Positions 9,201-17,200 are shown, numbered from the stretch's first letter. The stretch is DNA of 32,230 nt from Ruminococcus sp. (GCA_004558485.1 SFCS01000015.1:1-32230); one strand, 5' to 3'. Notes: generated from the letters alone by a model not told the origin. A program made the numbers and translations.

Positions 9201-10621
9201 GTGTCGAACTCCTCCAAAATTTCCCCGCCGCGCAGGCGCACGGCACCGATCTCGGTGATGCGCTCCGCCGCTGCGCCGAGTCCCGTTGTCTCCAGATCGA
9301 AAACGATATATTCCCCGTCAACGGCGCCATCCGCCGTTCCCTTGACGACCGGCACGCTGTCGTTGACATAATAGGCTTCCATGCCGTACAGGATCTTGAT
9401 GTCCTTGCCCTTTTTGCGCAGCTTTTCCACGGCCTTCAGCGCGTCAGGGAACGCCTGTGCCACGCCGTGGTCGGTGATGGCGACCGCTTTGTGTCCCCAG
9501 GCAGCGGCGCGCGCGACCAGGTCGGCGGCCTCCGAAACGCCGTCCATCATGGACATCTTCGTGTGCAGATGCAGCTCGACGCGCTTTTCGGGGGCATTGT
9601 CCGTGCGCGTATATTTCGTCACGGTGGAGACAGCGCGCGGGCGCAGGATATTACATTTCTGATAGGTGTCATAGTCATAAGTGCCGGTCACCAAAACGCA
9701 GCTGCCGTTCGAGAGCGTTTCGAGCGCCGCCAGCTTGTCCGCATCCCGTTTTTTGTCAAACCACACGCTGACGGTGACGGAGTCGGTCTGATCGGTCATG
9801 TCAAAGCTCATGCGGCACTTGCTGCCGTCGCGGCTGTCCCGCATCTCTCCCATGGAGAAAATCTCGCCCCACACGGTGACGCGGCTGCCGTCCGGCTCCA
9901 GCTCATGCAGCGTCATCGGCACCTCGCGGATTGCCCCGCCGTATAAAACGGCGGCGCTGCGCAGATCAATGGGCAGTCCCTCTGCCGCCCGCGGCGGCAC
10001 ACGCGGCGTGCGCGGCACTGACGGCGCACTGCGCGTCGGTTTTTCCGACAGCGGCGCTTGCCGTTTCGCGTTTTCCTGCGCAAGCAGGGTCTCCTCCTCG
10101 ACCTTTCTCTGCATTTCGATATACCGCTCGTCCTGTTCATTCACGGTCTCGTCGCCGCACAGCACCACCTGCACGCGGCGGTCAAACAGACGGACGATGA
10201 GATCGGTCAGCTGACCCTCGACGCGGGTCGCCGCAAGCACGCTTTTCCCGCCGTGCGCCAGCGTAACGGTCAGCGTGTTTCCCTCGATCGCATAGACGGC
10301 ATCGTCAAAGGTGCCGTTCACCGCCATGTTCTCACGGCGCAAAAACGCCACCACCGACGGCATCGCGTCGGCGGTGAGCAGTTCGGGCGCATAGTGCGGA
10401 AAAAGCTGCGCTCTTTGCAATTGCAGCGCTCCGCGCAGCAGCTCCTCCGCCGCAAATATCTCCTCAGAAGGCAGCAAAGCAGCCGGGCGCAACCGCACGG
10501 TCATCGCCCGACTGTCCATATTGAGCTGCACGCTTTCCACCGTGCAGTCCCCCAGCGTCTCCAAAAGCTGCGGCGCTGTTATGTATTCCCCGAACACCGT
10601 CCGGAAGCTCTGATCATTCAT
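6257..10621 (-). CDS. polC: DNA polymerase III alpha subunit, Gram-positive PolC
   Basis: A 1454-aa replicative polymerase of the PolC type, with proofreading exonuclease in the same chain. Domains in order: N-terminal region (1-~215), OB fold (about 245-335, VTVWGEIFSMGEMRD), PHP domain first half (KRVELHLHTKMSMMDG, about 347-361; AITDHG at about 381), an inserted DEDD exonuclease (FDLETTGL at 441, HNAGFD, and HHRACDDA), PHP second half, then the polymerase core. The core carries a four-Cys zinc knuckle (CKKCKY...CPQCGE) and the catalytic PDIDLNFA motif. Length matches the family (~1430-1460). AAGGAAA precedes the ATG, and the gene starts 14 bp after ispG. The order rseP-ispG-polC is common in Clostridia. 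Confidence 0.98.
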   Translation of the reverse strand: MNDQSFRTVFGEYITAPQLLETLGDCTVESVQLNMDSRAMTVRLRPAALLPSEEIFAAEELLRGALQLQRAQLFPHYAPELLTADAMPSVVAFLRRENMAVNGTFDDAVYAIEGNTLTVTLAHGGKSVLAATRVEGQLTDLIVRLFDRRVQVVLCGDETVNEQDERYIEMQRKVEEETLLAQENAKRQAPLSEKPTRSAPSVPRTPRVPPRAAEGLPIDLRSAAVLYGGAIREVPMTLHELEPDGSRVTVWGEIFSMGEMRDSRDGSKCRMSFDMTDQTDSVTVSVWFDKKRDADKLAALETLSNGSCVLVTGTYDYDTYQKCNILRPRAVSTVTKYTRTDNAPEKRVELHLHTKMSMMDGVSEAADLVARAAAWGHKAVAITDHGVAQAFPDALKAVEKLRKKGKDIKILYGMEAYYVNDSVPVVKGTADGAVDGEYIVFDLETTGLGAAAERITEIGAVRLRGGEILEEFDTFVNPEKPIPAHITELTGITDDMVKDAPHEKEALEKFYAFCGDCKLLAAHNAGFDTGFLRAAALRCDMPYDFTALDTLPLSQSLYPELKKYKLDIVAKHLELPPFQHHRACDDARVLAQILQKEIAALKEREITTVSEINTKLSGIDPKKGKSYHMILLVRNNTGLKNLYKLISWSNLSCFYRHPRITRSMLEKHREGLLVGSACEAGELFSAIVEGKPFEELLAIAKFYDYLEVQPLGNNAFMLRNGTATDEEQLRDYNRTVLKLGEKLGKPVCATCDVHFMDPEDAAFRRILMAGNGFSDADIQAPLYLRTTEEMLKEFDYLPPEKAREIVIENPNKIADMVEDIRPIPLGTFPPHIDGADEQLQEITWGRAKEIYGDPVPEIVQKRLDRELGSIIKHGFAVLYMIAQKLVHNSVENGYLVGSRGSVGSSFVANMAGISEVNPLAPHYVCKKCKYSEFFVHGEVGSGFDLPPKACPQCGEMLTRDGHEIPFETFLGFDGDKAPDIDLNFASEYQTRAHKYTETLFGTEHVFKAGTIATVADKTAYGYVKKYEAEHETVYSNAEINRLAIGCTGVKRTTGQHPGGMVVVPDDYDVEDFCPVQHPADKADSDVITTHFDFHSIHDTILKLDNLGHVIPTTYKYLEEYSGISVMDVDMSDPEVYSLFTSPKALGVTPEDIDCETGTLSLPEMGTNFVRQMLLDCNPKTFADLLQISGLSHGTDVWLGNAQELIRAGTCTISDVIGTRDSIMVYLLHKGLEPKMAFKIMEIVRKGNATKLLTEEHFNAMREHGVPEWYIDSCMKIKYMFPKAHAAAYIIAALRVAWYKVHEPVAYYAAYFTARREDFDAEPVIHGKEHVHETIRQLREKGKEATANEQGLAETLHIVYEAMQRGIRFLPIDLYKSHAYKFLPEDGAIRLPFGSLKGLGEAAAQGLADACDPNDPFISGDDLQNRSGVSKTVIQALRDMGALGDLPETSQLTFF

Positions 10622-10635
10622 GGCGGTTTCCTTCT

Positions 10636-11688
10636 TTATTCCAGTGTCATAATTTCCTTAAAAAGCTCCTCAACGGCGTCCTTTTCCTCTACCGTGCGCA
10701 GCACCTGTCCTTTTTTGAACAGCGCGACCTTGCCCTTGCCGCCGGCGATGCCGATGTCCGCCTCGGACGCCTCGCCCGGGCCGTTAACGATGCAGCCCAT
10801 GACCGCCACCTTGATGGGGCGGTGCACAGCGCTCAGCCGTTTTTCCACCTCTTTGGCAATACCGATGAGGTTGACGGCAGTCCTGCCGCAGGTCGGGCAG
10901 GAAATGAGCTGCGGCGCGTCGGGGAGCAGCCCCAAAGCCGCCAAGAGATCGCGTCCCGCCTGCACCTCCTCGACCGGATCGTCGGTGAGGGACACGCGGA
11001 TGGTGTCGCCGATGCCCTCTGCCAAAAGACCGCCGATGCCCGCAGCGGACTTGAGCAATCCGAGCCGTTTCGTGCCCGCCTCGGTCACGCCGAGGTGCAG
11101 CGGATAGGGGCAGGCAGCGGCTATGAGTCTGCAAGCCTGCATCATGACGGAAACATCGGAGGATTTGATGGAAATGACAATATCGTCAAAATCAAAGCGC
11201 TCCAAAAGGGACGCATGATACAAAGCACTGTCCCGCAGCGCCTCGGCGGTGGGATGTCCGTATTTCGCAAGGATGGATTTTTCGAGCGAGCCGGAGTTGA
11301 CGCCGATGCGGATGGGCACTTTGTGTGCGCGGCAGGCATCCGCCACCGCCTTCACCCGCGCATCGTCGCCGATGTTGCCGGGGTTGATGCGCACCTTATC
11401 CACGCCGGCGGCGACCGCCTCCAGCGCGAGCGTATAGTCAAAATGGATGTCCGCGACAATCGGCACCTCCACCGCGTCCTTCAACGCGGCGATGAGCCGC
11501 ACCGCTTCTTTGCTCGGCACGGCGGCACGGATGAGCTGACACCCCGCGGCAGCAAGCGCTTTTGCCTGCCGCACGCTGCCCGCGATGTCCGCAGCGGGGA
11601 CATTCAGCATGGACTGCACGCTGACGGGCGCACCGCCGCCGATCGCCAAATTCCCCGCATAAACGGTCTTACAGTCTCTCCGTGTCAT
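10636..11688 (-). CDS. ispG: 4-hydroxy-3-methylbut-2-en-1-yl diphosphate synthase (flavodoxin)
   Basis: A 350-aa cytosolic [4Fe-4S] enzyme of the MEP isoprenoid pathway, converting MEcPP to HMBPP. The N-terminal TIM barrel is recognisable (VSVQSMLNVPAADI, VADIHFDYTLAL, KVRINPGNIGDD). The C-terminal cluster ligands are present in CPTCGRT and GCIVNGPGE. Length is normal for the bacterial two-domain form. GGAGAAAAG precedes the ATG, and the gene begins 11 bp after the rseP stop. Together with dxr and uppS in the same run it places early and late isoprenoid steps in one operon. Confidence 0.97.
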   Translation of the reverse strand: MTRRDCKTVYAGNLAIGGGAPVSVQSMLNVPAADIAGSVRQAKALAAAGCQLIRAAVPSKEAVRLIAALKDAVEVPIVADIHFDYTLALEAVAAGVDKVRINPGNIGDDARVKAVADACRAHKVPIRIGVNSGSLEKSILAKYGHPTAEALRDSALYHASLLERFDFDDIVISIKSSDVSVMMQACRLIAAACPYPLHLGVTEAGTKRLGLLKSAAGIGGLLAEGIGDTIRVSLTDDPVEEVQAGRDLLAALGLLPDAPQLISCPTCGRTAVNLIGIAKEVEKRLSAVHRPIKVAVMGCIVNGPGEASEADIGIAGGKGKVALFKKGQVLRTVEEKDAVEELFKEIMTLE

Positions 11689-11699
11689 GTCTTTTCTCC

Positions 11700-12839
11700 T
11701 TAGCCGGTAATCAGCTTGCGAATGTCGCTGAAGGTCACGACGATCATCAGCGCAAAGAAAAGCAAAAGTCCGATAAAATGCACGATTCCCTCATATTTTG
11801 CGGGGATCTTTTTGCGCGTGACCCCCTCGATGATCAAAAACAGCAGTCTGCCGCCGTCCAGCGCGGGCAGGGGCAGCAGGTTGAACACGCCCACATTGAT
11901 GGTGATGAGCGCGATCATGGTCAACAGCGTGCGCCATCCGTCCAGCGACACCGCCTGGGAAACCGCATCGCCGATATAGTCCACCATCCCGACAGGGCCG
12001 GACAGGTCGTTTAACCCATAGCGACCGGACAACAGATCACCGAGACTGCGCCACACCATGACGGTCATGGAATATTCCATCTTGCCCGCCTGCTTTACCG
12101 TCGTCCACACATTGCGTTCGACGCCCTGCACCTTGAAATCATAAATGAGATACCGTGTGCCGGTCTCCTCGTCCGTCGCCAGGCGGAACTGCACCGCCGG
12201 CAGGGTCAGCTTTTCGCCGTCACGGCGCACCACCATCGACAGCACGCCGTCCTCGTCGCTCTGCATGAGCATGGAAAGATCCCTGTCGGTCGCGATGCGT
12301 TTGCCGTTGACGCGCAGCACCGTGTCCCCAACCCGCAGTCCCGTCTCATAGGCGGGAGAGGTCTCCGGCAGCTCGGCGATGGTCGTGCTGTTGAAATAGA
12401 CCCTGCCGTTATCCGCTTGCTTCTGACAGAATGCAAAGGTGCACAAAAGCACCAAAAATCCCAAAACCAAATTCATGGTCGCGCCCGCGACCACAATGAG
12501 CACGCGCCGCCACACGGGCTTTTCGGCAAAAGAGCCGCTCTCCCCCGCGCCCACGCCCGCATGCTCCTCTTCGCTGCGGTCGGCGTTGCCGCCCATGGCA
12601 GCGGGCGTGGGCGCGCCGTCGTCTTCCCCTTCCATCGCACAAAAGCCGCCGATCGGAAAAAGACGCAGAGAATACTGCGTCTCCCCCTTGCCCCAGCTTA
12701 TAAGCTTCGGCCCCATGCCGATGGCAAATTCGTTGACACGCACCTTCATCCATTTGGCGACCAAAAAATGCCCCCATTCGTGCACCATGATAATGATGCC
12801 GAAAATGAACAGCGCCGCCAAAATCTTCAGGAAGATCAT
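11700..12839 (-). CDS. rseP: Site-2 membrane zinc metalloprotease RseP/RasP
   Basis: A 379-aa intramembrane protease that cleaves anti-sigma factors and other membrane substrates within the bilayer. It shows HEWGH at residues 20-24 in the first membrane helix, a central PDZ domain (AYETGLRVGDTVLRVNGKRI) and the second metal-ligand region NLLPLPALDGGRLLFL near the C terminus. The region between HExxH and the second helix has an Ala/Gly/Glu-rich stretch longer than I expect (about residues 70-110). The usual AGPxxN motif reads AGATMN here. The ATG overlaps the dxr stop by 4 nt (ATGA), implying translational coupling. Confidence 0.95.
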   Translation of the reverse strand: MIFLKILAALFIFGIIIMVHEWGHFLVAKWMKVRVNEFAIGMGPKLISWGKGETQYSLRLFPIGGFCAMEGEDDGAPTPAAMGGNADRSEEEHAGVGAGESGSFAEKPVWRRVLIVVAGATMNLVLGFLVLLCTFAFCQKQADNGRVYFNSTTIAELPETSPAYETGLRVGDTVLRVNGKRIATDRDLSMLMQSDEDGVLSMVVRRDGEKLTLPAVQFRLATDEETGTRYLIYDFKVQGVERNVWTTVKQAGKMEYSMTVMVWRSLGDLLSGRYGLNDLSGPVGMVDYIGDAVSQAVSLDGWRTLLTMIALITINVGVFNLLPLPALDGGRLLFLIIEGVTRKKIPAKYEGIVHFIGLLLFFALMIVVTFSDIRKLITG

Positions 12840-13978
12840 TTCGTTACCTCACTTCGCATACAGCGATCAATCTCCAAGATATCCTCAACCGACGAGGGGG
12901 TCGGCAGCGTTTTCGCAAGCGTCTCCTCCGCCAGTGCGGGGATGCGGGAAAACGGCAGCTTGCCCGCCAAAAACAGCGCGACCGCCCGCTCGTTCACCGC
13001 ATTCACGGCGGCGGGATATGCCCCGCCGCGCCGCAGCGCCTCGCGGCACACCTGCATGGCGGGAAACGCCGCGTCGTCGGGTGCAAAAAAGGTGAGCCGT
13101 CCCCAGTCGGCAAGCGACAACCGCTTCACCGGCGAGGGCAGACGGTCGGGATAGGTCAGCGCATACTGGATGGGCACGCGCATATCCGGCTCGCCGAGCT
13201 GCGCCAGCACCGCACCGTCGTCGTATTCCACGAGAGAGTGCACCACGCTTTCGCGGTGCACCACCACATCGATCCTGTCCTCCGGCATGTCGAAAAGCCA
13301 GCGCGCCTCGATGATCTCCAATCCCTTGTTCATCATGGAAGCGGAATCGACGGTGATCTTGGCGCCCATGCTCCAGTTTGGGTGCTTCAACGCCATTTGC
13401 GGCGTGACGGTCTCCAGTTTTTCTTTAGTATACCCAAAAAACGGGCCGCCAGACGCCGTTAGGATCAGTCGCCGCACCCGGCCTTTTTCCGGTTTTCCCT
13501 GCAAGCACTGAAAAACGGCGGAATGTTCGCTGTCCACCGGCAGCAGGCGCACGCCGTTTTTGCGCACGGCGTCCATCACGAACGCGCCGCCCGCCACCAG
13601 CGTCTCCTTGTTTGCCAGCGCCACATCGTGTCCCGCCCCTATCGCCGCCATGGTCGGCAAAAGTCCCACCATGCCGACAACGGCGTTGAGAACAAGATCC
13701 GCCTTCGGCAGCGCCGCCAGTGTGCAAAGGCCGTCCATGCCGGACAGCACCTTGATCGGCAGATCGGCGATGCGCACCTTGAGATCTGCTGCCGCTTTTT
13801 CGTCATACACCGCCGCAAAAGCGGGACGAAACCGCCGCAGCTGCTCCTCAAAGGCATCAATGCGACTGCCCACCGCCATCGCCAGCAGGCGATAGCCCGC
13901 CTCTTCGGCGACTTCGAGCGTTTGCGTGCCGATCGAGCCGGTCGCGCCCAGCAAAACCAAATTTTTCAAGTCATGCAC
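12836..13978 (-). CDS. dxr: 1-deoxy-D-xylulose 5-phosphate reductoisomerase
   Basis: A 380-aa NADPH-dependent enzyme making MEP from DXP, the committed step of the MEP isoprenoid pathway. Visible motifs are the NADPH-binding LGATGSIGTQTLEV at about 9-22, ANKETLVAGG, the metal and substrate motif VDSEHSAVFQCLQG, LTASGGPF, and the HPNWSMGAKITVDSASMMNKG / EARWLF block. The later VVHRESVVHSLVEY and LGEPDMRVPIQYAL segments are also intact. Length is normal. GAGAGGTG precedes the ATG, which follows the cdsA stop by only 3 bp. It overlaps rseP by 4 nt. Confidence 0.98.
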   Translation of the reverse strand: MHDLKNLVLLGATGSIGTQTLEVAEEAGYRLLAMAVGSRIDAFEEQLRRFRPAFAAVYDEKAAADLKVRIADLPIKVLSGMDGLCTLAALPKADLVLNAVVGMVGLLPTMAAIGAGHDVALANKETLVAGGAFVMDAVRKNGVRLLPVDSEHSAVFQCLQGKPEKGRVRRLILTASGGPFFGYTKEKLETVTPQMALKHPNWSMGAKITVDSASMMNKGLEIIEARWLFDMPEDRIDVVVHRESVVHSLVEYDDGAVLAQLGEPDMRVPIQYALTYPDRLPSPVKRLSLADWGRLTFFAPDDAAFPAMQVCREALRRGGAYPAAVNAVNERAVALFLAGKLPFSRIPALAEETLAKTLPTPSSVEDILEIDRCMRSEVTK

Positions 13979-13981
13979 CTC

Positions 13982-14791
13982 TCAGCCAAACAGGGTGAAG
14001 ATATGCAAAAGAGCAAACAAAAGCGGCGCGACAAACACCAACGAGTCGAAACGATCCATAATGCCGCCGTGACCCGGCATGATGTTGCCGAAGTCCTTTG
14101 TGCCGCTCTGCCGCTTGATGGTCGAGGCAAACAGATCGCCCACCACCGACAGCGGCGACAGCAAAAACGCCGTGAGTGCCACCTGCCAATACAGCGGCGC
14201 AACGCCCGCCGTGCGCTGCCATATGTAGGACAAAAGCAGCGCCGCAGCGACCGAAAACACCCAGCCGCCGACAAGTCCCTCCACTGTCTTTTTGGGGCTT
14301 ATCTCCGGGCACAGCTTGTGCTTGCCGAAGAAAGTACCGGCAAAATAGGCGCCGGTGTCATTTCCCCACGCAATAATCAATGCAAGAATAAAGTAAAAAA
14401 GACCGTTTTCGTTCAGTGCGCGACAATATGCCGTGCAGGAAATGCCCACCGACAGGATCACGGTGTAGAAAAACGCCAGTCCCGTTTCGGAAAGCGGGAT
14501 GTCGGCATGGTGCCGCAGCTGTCCGAGCACGAGCGCCAACACAAATACCGCCAGCGCCACCGAAAACAGCAGCCGGCTGTCGGCAACACCGAAAAACGGC
14601 GCGGCAACGGCGAACAGCAGCGAAAACACAAACATACACCGATGCTTTTTCAGTCCCGTGACCGAGAAGGTCTCATAAACCGCCAGCGCACAAATGAGCG
14701 AAAAGGCGCAATAAAGCGCGATCGGCGGCAACAGCAGCACACCGACCAGCAGCGCAAGGCCGATCACCGCGGTCAGAATTCTGGTTTTCAT
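13982..14791 (-). CDS. cdsA: Phosphatidate cytidylyltransferase
   Basis: A 269-aa polytopic membrane enzyme that makes CDP-diacylglycerol from phosphatidic acid and CTP, the branch point of phospholipid synthesis. About seven or eight hydrophobic helices are visible. The C-terminal family signature is complete: STIKRQSGTKDFGNIMPGHG followed by GIMDRFDSL at about residues 225-252. AAAGGAG precedes the ATG. It sits between uppS and dxr, the order usual in Firmicutes. Confidence 0.97.
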   Translation of the reverse strand: MKTRILTAVIGLALLVGVLLLPPIALYCAFSLICALAVYETFSVTGLKKHRCMFVFSLLFAVAAPFFGVADSRLLFSVALAVFVLALVLGQLRHHADIPLSETGLAFFYTVILSVGISCTAYCRALNENGLFYFILALIIAWGNDTGAYFAGTFFGKHKLCPEISPKKTVEGLVGGWVFSVAAALLLSYIWQRTAGVAPLYWQVALTAFLLSPLSVVGDLFASTIKRQSGTKDFGNIMPGHGGIMDRFDSLVFVAPLLFALLHIFTLFG

Positions 14792-14809
14792 AGCGTGGTC
14801 TCCTTTTTC

Positions 14810-15568
14810 TCAAACGCCGCCGAAGCGCCGATGGCGGCGCGCAAATTCCGCAAAAGCAGCGTCGAGATCTTCATTTTTGAAATCCGGCCACAGAATGTCG
14901 TCCATAAAGACAAATTCCGCATAGGCAGACTGCCAAACGAGAAAATTCGACAGCCGATATTCCCCGCTCGGGCGCAGCACCAAATCCACCGGCGGCTGTT
15001 CGCCGGTATACAGTGCCTTTTGCAGCATGTCCTCGGTGATGTCCGCGGCGTGCAATTCGCCCCGCTCCACCCGCTCTGCGAGCGTTCTTGCGGCGTGGGC
15101 GATCTCCTGCTGTCCGCCGTAGTTGATGGCAATATTCAGCGTCATGCCCGTTTTGTGCGCCGTGGTCTCCTCCGCCTCCGCCATCAGCTCCTGTATATCC
15201 GGCGCAAGCTGTGCGCGGTCGCCGATAAAGCAGGTGTGGATGTTTTCGTTGCGGAAATCCTCGAGCGACTCCACAAGATAGCGGCGCAGAAGATCCATCA
15301 GCGCGTCCACCTCGTCCTGCGGCCGTTTCCAGTTTTCCGTCGAAAAGGCATACACCGTCAAAAAGCGCACGCCGCGACGGCTGGCGTGTTTCACGACCTC
15401 GCGAAAGACCTTTGCCCCTGCGGCGTGTCCCGCCTTGCGCGGCATGCCGCGCTTTTTCGCCCATCTGCCGTTGCCGTCCATGATGATGCCGACATGACAG
15501 GGGGCGGGAGCGAGCGCGCCGTCATGCGCCGCCTTTTTTCGACGAAACCAGTTTTGAACAGTTCCCAC
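14810..15568 (-). CDS. uppS: Isoprenyl transferase (undecaprenyl diphosphate synthase)
   Basis: A cis-prenyltransferase extending FPP with IPP to the C55 carrier used for peptidoglycan and wall glycans. It shows the catalytic N-terminal motif IMDGNGRWAKKRGMPRKAGH and the C-terminal LRPSGEYRLSNF / WQSAYAEF motifs. An in-frame ATG at 15613 would place 38 nt inside frr. I prefer the GTG at 15568 (252 aa), which follows the frr stop by 7 nt. The GGAGG that overlaps the end of frr is 12 nt before it, somewhat long. Length then matches the family (~250). The exact start is moderately certain. Confidence 0.95.
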   Translation of the reverse strand: MGTVQNWFRRKKAAHDGALAPAPCHVGIIMDGNGRWAKKRGMPRKAGHAAGAKVFREVVKHASRRGVRFLTVYAFSTENWKRPQDEVDALMDLLRRYLVESLEDFRNENIHTCFIGDRAQLAPDIQELMAEAEETTAHKTGMTLNIAINYGGQQEIAHAARTLAERVERGELHAADITEDMLQKALYTGEQPPVDLVLRPSGEYRLSNFLVWQSAYAEFVFMDDILWPDFKNEDLDAAFAEFARRHRRFGGV

Positions 15569-15575
15569 GACGGTC

Positions 15576-16130
15576 TCAGACCTCCATGATTTCCTTATCT
15601 TTTTTGGCGGCAAGCCCGTCGATCTCCTTACAGAACTTATCGGTCAAGTCCTGCATCTTCTTTTCCTCATCCTTGAGGTCGTCCTCGGTGATCTCGGCTT
15701 TTTTCTTCTGATCCTTCAGCTTATCCATCGCGTCGCGGCGGATGGAACGGATAGCGATCTTGCAATCCTCCGCCAGCTTGAAGATGTTTTTGCCGATCTC
15801 GCGGCGACGCTCCTCAGTGAGCGGCGGGAACACGAGACGGATCACACTGCCGTCGTTCTGCGGGTTGATGCCGATGTCCGCCGTCAGGATGCCGCGCTCA
15901 ATGTCCTTGAGGCTGCTCTTGTCCCACGGCTGCACCACCAACGTGCGCGCATCCGGCACGGAAATCGCCGCCATCTGATTGAGCGGCGTGGGCGCACCGT
16001 AGTATTCGACCTCCACCCGATCAAGCACAGCCGGATTGGCTCTGCCGGCGCGGATGGCGGCATATTCGTTCAGCATCGCGTTGACGCTTTTGTTCATTTT
16101 TTCTTCGGCTACTTTGTAGATCTCGCTCAT
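15576..16130 (-). CDS. frr: Ribosome recycling factor
   Basis: A 184-aa cytosolic factor that, with EF-G, splits post-termination ribosomes. It has the typical length (~185). Conserved elements include an AIRAGRANPAVLDRVEVEYYG block near the N terminus, MAAISVPDARTLVVQPWDKS, GINPQNDGSVIRLVFPPLTE and the long helical C-terminal half. CGGAGGAACC precedes the ATG. It lies 18 bp after pyrH, as is nearly universal. Confidence 0.98.
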   Translation of the reverse strand: MSEIYKVAEEKMNKSVNAMLNEYAAIRAGRANPAVLDRVEVEYYGAPTPLNQMAAISVPDARTLVVQPWDKSSLKDIERGILTADIGINPQNDGSVIRLVFPPLTEERRREIGKNIFKLAEDCKIAIRSIRRDAMDKLKDQKKKAEITEDDLKDEEKKMQDLTDKFCKEIDGLAAKKDKEIMEV

Positions 16131-16148
16131 CGTCGGTTCCTCCGTTTC

Positions 16149-16847
16149 TTATTCGACCAGTGTGCCGATCGGTTCACCCTTCACGGCGCGGACAATGTTA
16201 TCGGGGTCTTCCATGTTGAATACCAAGATCGGAATGTGGTTGTCGCGGCACATAGAAGCAGCGGTGGAGTCCATGACCTGCAGGCCCTTATTAAGCACCT
16301 CGGTGAAGGACAGGGTTTCATACCGCTTGGCATCCGGATTTTTCTTCGGGTCGGCATCGTATACGCCGTCGACCATGCTCGCCTTGAAGATGATGTCAGC
16401 CTCGATCTCCGCCGCGCGCAGCGCCGCTGCCGTGTCAGTGGAGAAGAAGGGGTTGCCCGTGCCGCAGCCGAAGATCACGATGCGCTTTTTCTCCAGATGG
16501 CGCACCGCGCGGTTGCGGATATACGGCTCGGCAATCTCGTTCATGGCGATCGCCGTCTGCACGCGCACATCACAGCCCGCCTGCTCCAGTGTGTCCGCCA
16601 GCGCCAGGGCGTTGATGGTCGTCGCCAGCATACCCATATGGTCTGCACGGGTGCGATCCATGCTGCCGCTGGAGCGACCGCGCCAGAAGTTGCCGCCGCC
16701 GACCACGATCGCAATCTCCACGCCCATGTCCGCGCATTTCTTCACATCCTGACAAACGGTTTCAAGCGTTTTGAAATTCAGACCGAAGCCCGTTTCTCCC
16801 GACAGCGCCTCGCCGGACAGCTTGAGTAAAATGCGTTTATACTTCAT
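16149..16847 (-). CDS. pyrH: UMP kinase
   Basis: A 232-aa hexameric amino-acid-kinase-fold enzyme that phosphorylates UMP to UDP. Clear motifs are KLSGEALSG at about 9-17, IVVGGGNFWRGR at about 47-58, RADHMGMLATTINALALAD, and FGCGTGNPFFSTDTAAALRA for nucleotide binding. Length is normal. GGAAGGG lies before the ATG. It has its own sigma-A promoter and is cut off from rpsB-tsf by a terminator and a structured repeat, so it probably heads the pyrH-to-polC operon. Confidence 0.98.
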   Translation of the reverse strand: MKYKRILLKLSGEALSGETGFGLNFKTLETVCQDVKKCADMGVEIAIVVGGGNFWRGRSSGSMDRTRADHMGMLATTINALALADTLEQAGCDVRVQTAIAMNEIAEPYIRNRAVRHLEKKRIVIFGCGTGNPFFSTDTAAALRAAEIEADIIFKASMVDGVYDADPKKNPDAKRYETLSFTEVLNKGLQVMDSTAASMCRDNHIPILVFNMEDPDNIVRAVKGEPIGTLVE

Positions 16848-16889
16848 ATGCTACTACCCTTCCGTATCAATTTTTACCCAGATATATGT

Positions 16890-16918
16890 ACTATACCATA
16901 TTTCCGACAAAGTCGCAA
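16890..16918 (-). promoter_or_regulatory. Sigma-A promoter of pyrH
   Basis: On the minus strand TTGCGA (16913-16918), a 17-bp spacer and TATAGT (16890-16895) lie about 43 bp before the pyrH ATG. They are just downstream of the terminator at 16949-16978. This promoter would let the pyrH-frr-uppS-cdsA-dxr-rseP-ispG-polC run be expressed independently of rpsB-tsf. Confidence 0.75.
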
Positions 16919-16948
16919 GCCAAAAAACAAGTTTTCGCCCATATATCT

Positions 16949-16978
16949 AAAAAAGGCGAACCGCTGTCGCGGTTCGCC
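16949..16978 (-). terminator. Terminator downstream of tsf (T-tailed copy)
   Basis: A perfect 10-bp stem (GGCGAACCGC/GCGGTTCGCC, 4-nt loop) is followed on the minus strand by six T (16949-16954). It ends transcripts coming from tsf before the pyrH promoter. An identical hairpin lies at 17201-17224 on the far side of the repeat element. Confidence 0.85.
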
Positions 16979-16980
16979 TC

Positions 16981-17009
16981 AGTGTGTCAAAAAACTTTTT
17001 TGACACACT
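16981..17009. repeat. 29-nt perfect palindrome
   Basis: AGTGTGTCAAAAAA, one C, then its exact reverse complement give two 14-nt arms with a single-base centre. It sits between the T-tailed terminator hairpin and the structured repeat. It could be a bidirectional terminator-like hairpin, a remnant transposon end, or part of the repeat family. Confidence 0.85.
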
Positions 17010-17011
17010 GG

Positions 17012-17200
17012 GAGGCTGTCTAAAAACCGCAGGAGCAAGGAAACCGCCTCCGTCGGCGTATGTGTATACGCCAGGGGGCGGTTGACGCAGACAGCAAAAG
17101 CGCGCGTTTCTCAGAAACGCTCCTTTTCCTTCACATTTTTTGCTGACGCCTTTCCTGAAAAATGCGCTTTAGCGTCCTGCGGACTTTTTGACAGTCTGAA
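17012..17200. repeat. Structured intergenic repeat (REP/MITE-like) between tsf and pyrH
   Basis: About 190 bp without coding potential but dense in inverted repeats. The ends are imperfect inverted repeats of ~20 nt (17014-17033, GGCTGTCTAAAAACCGCAGG, versus 17175-17197). Inside are a hairpin with arms AACCGCC/GGCGGTT enclosing GGCGTAT/ATACGCC (17042-17083), and a second with arms CAGCAAAA/TTTTGCTG (17092-17144) enclosing GCGTTTCT/AGAAACGC. There is no transposase. It resembles short intergenic repeats that I believe are common in Oscillospirales genomes, but a copy number cannot be given from one window. Confidence 0.7.

Noticed and set aside
13523..15589. Plus-strand open frame of 688 codons
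   Set aside because: It lies antisense to dxr, cdsA and uppS, all of which are certain, and its Arg/His/Gln-rich translation shows no motif.
16981..17009. The palindrome as a second terminator for pyrH-directed transcripts
   Set aside because: The T-tract is inside the stem rather than after it, so it is not a standard intrinsic terminator. I list it only as a repeat.
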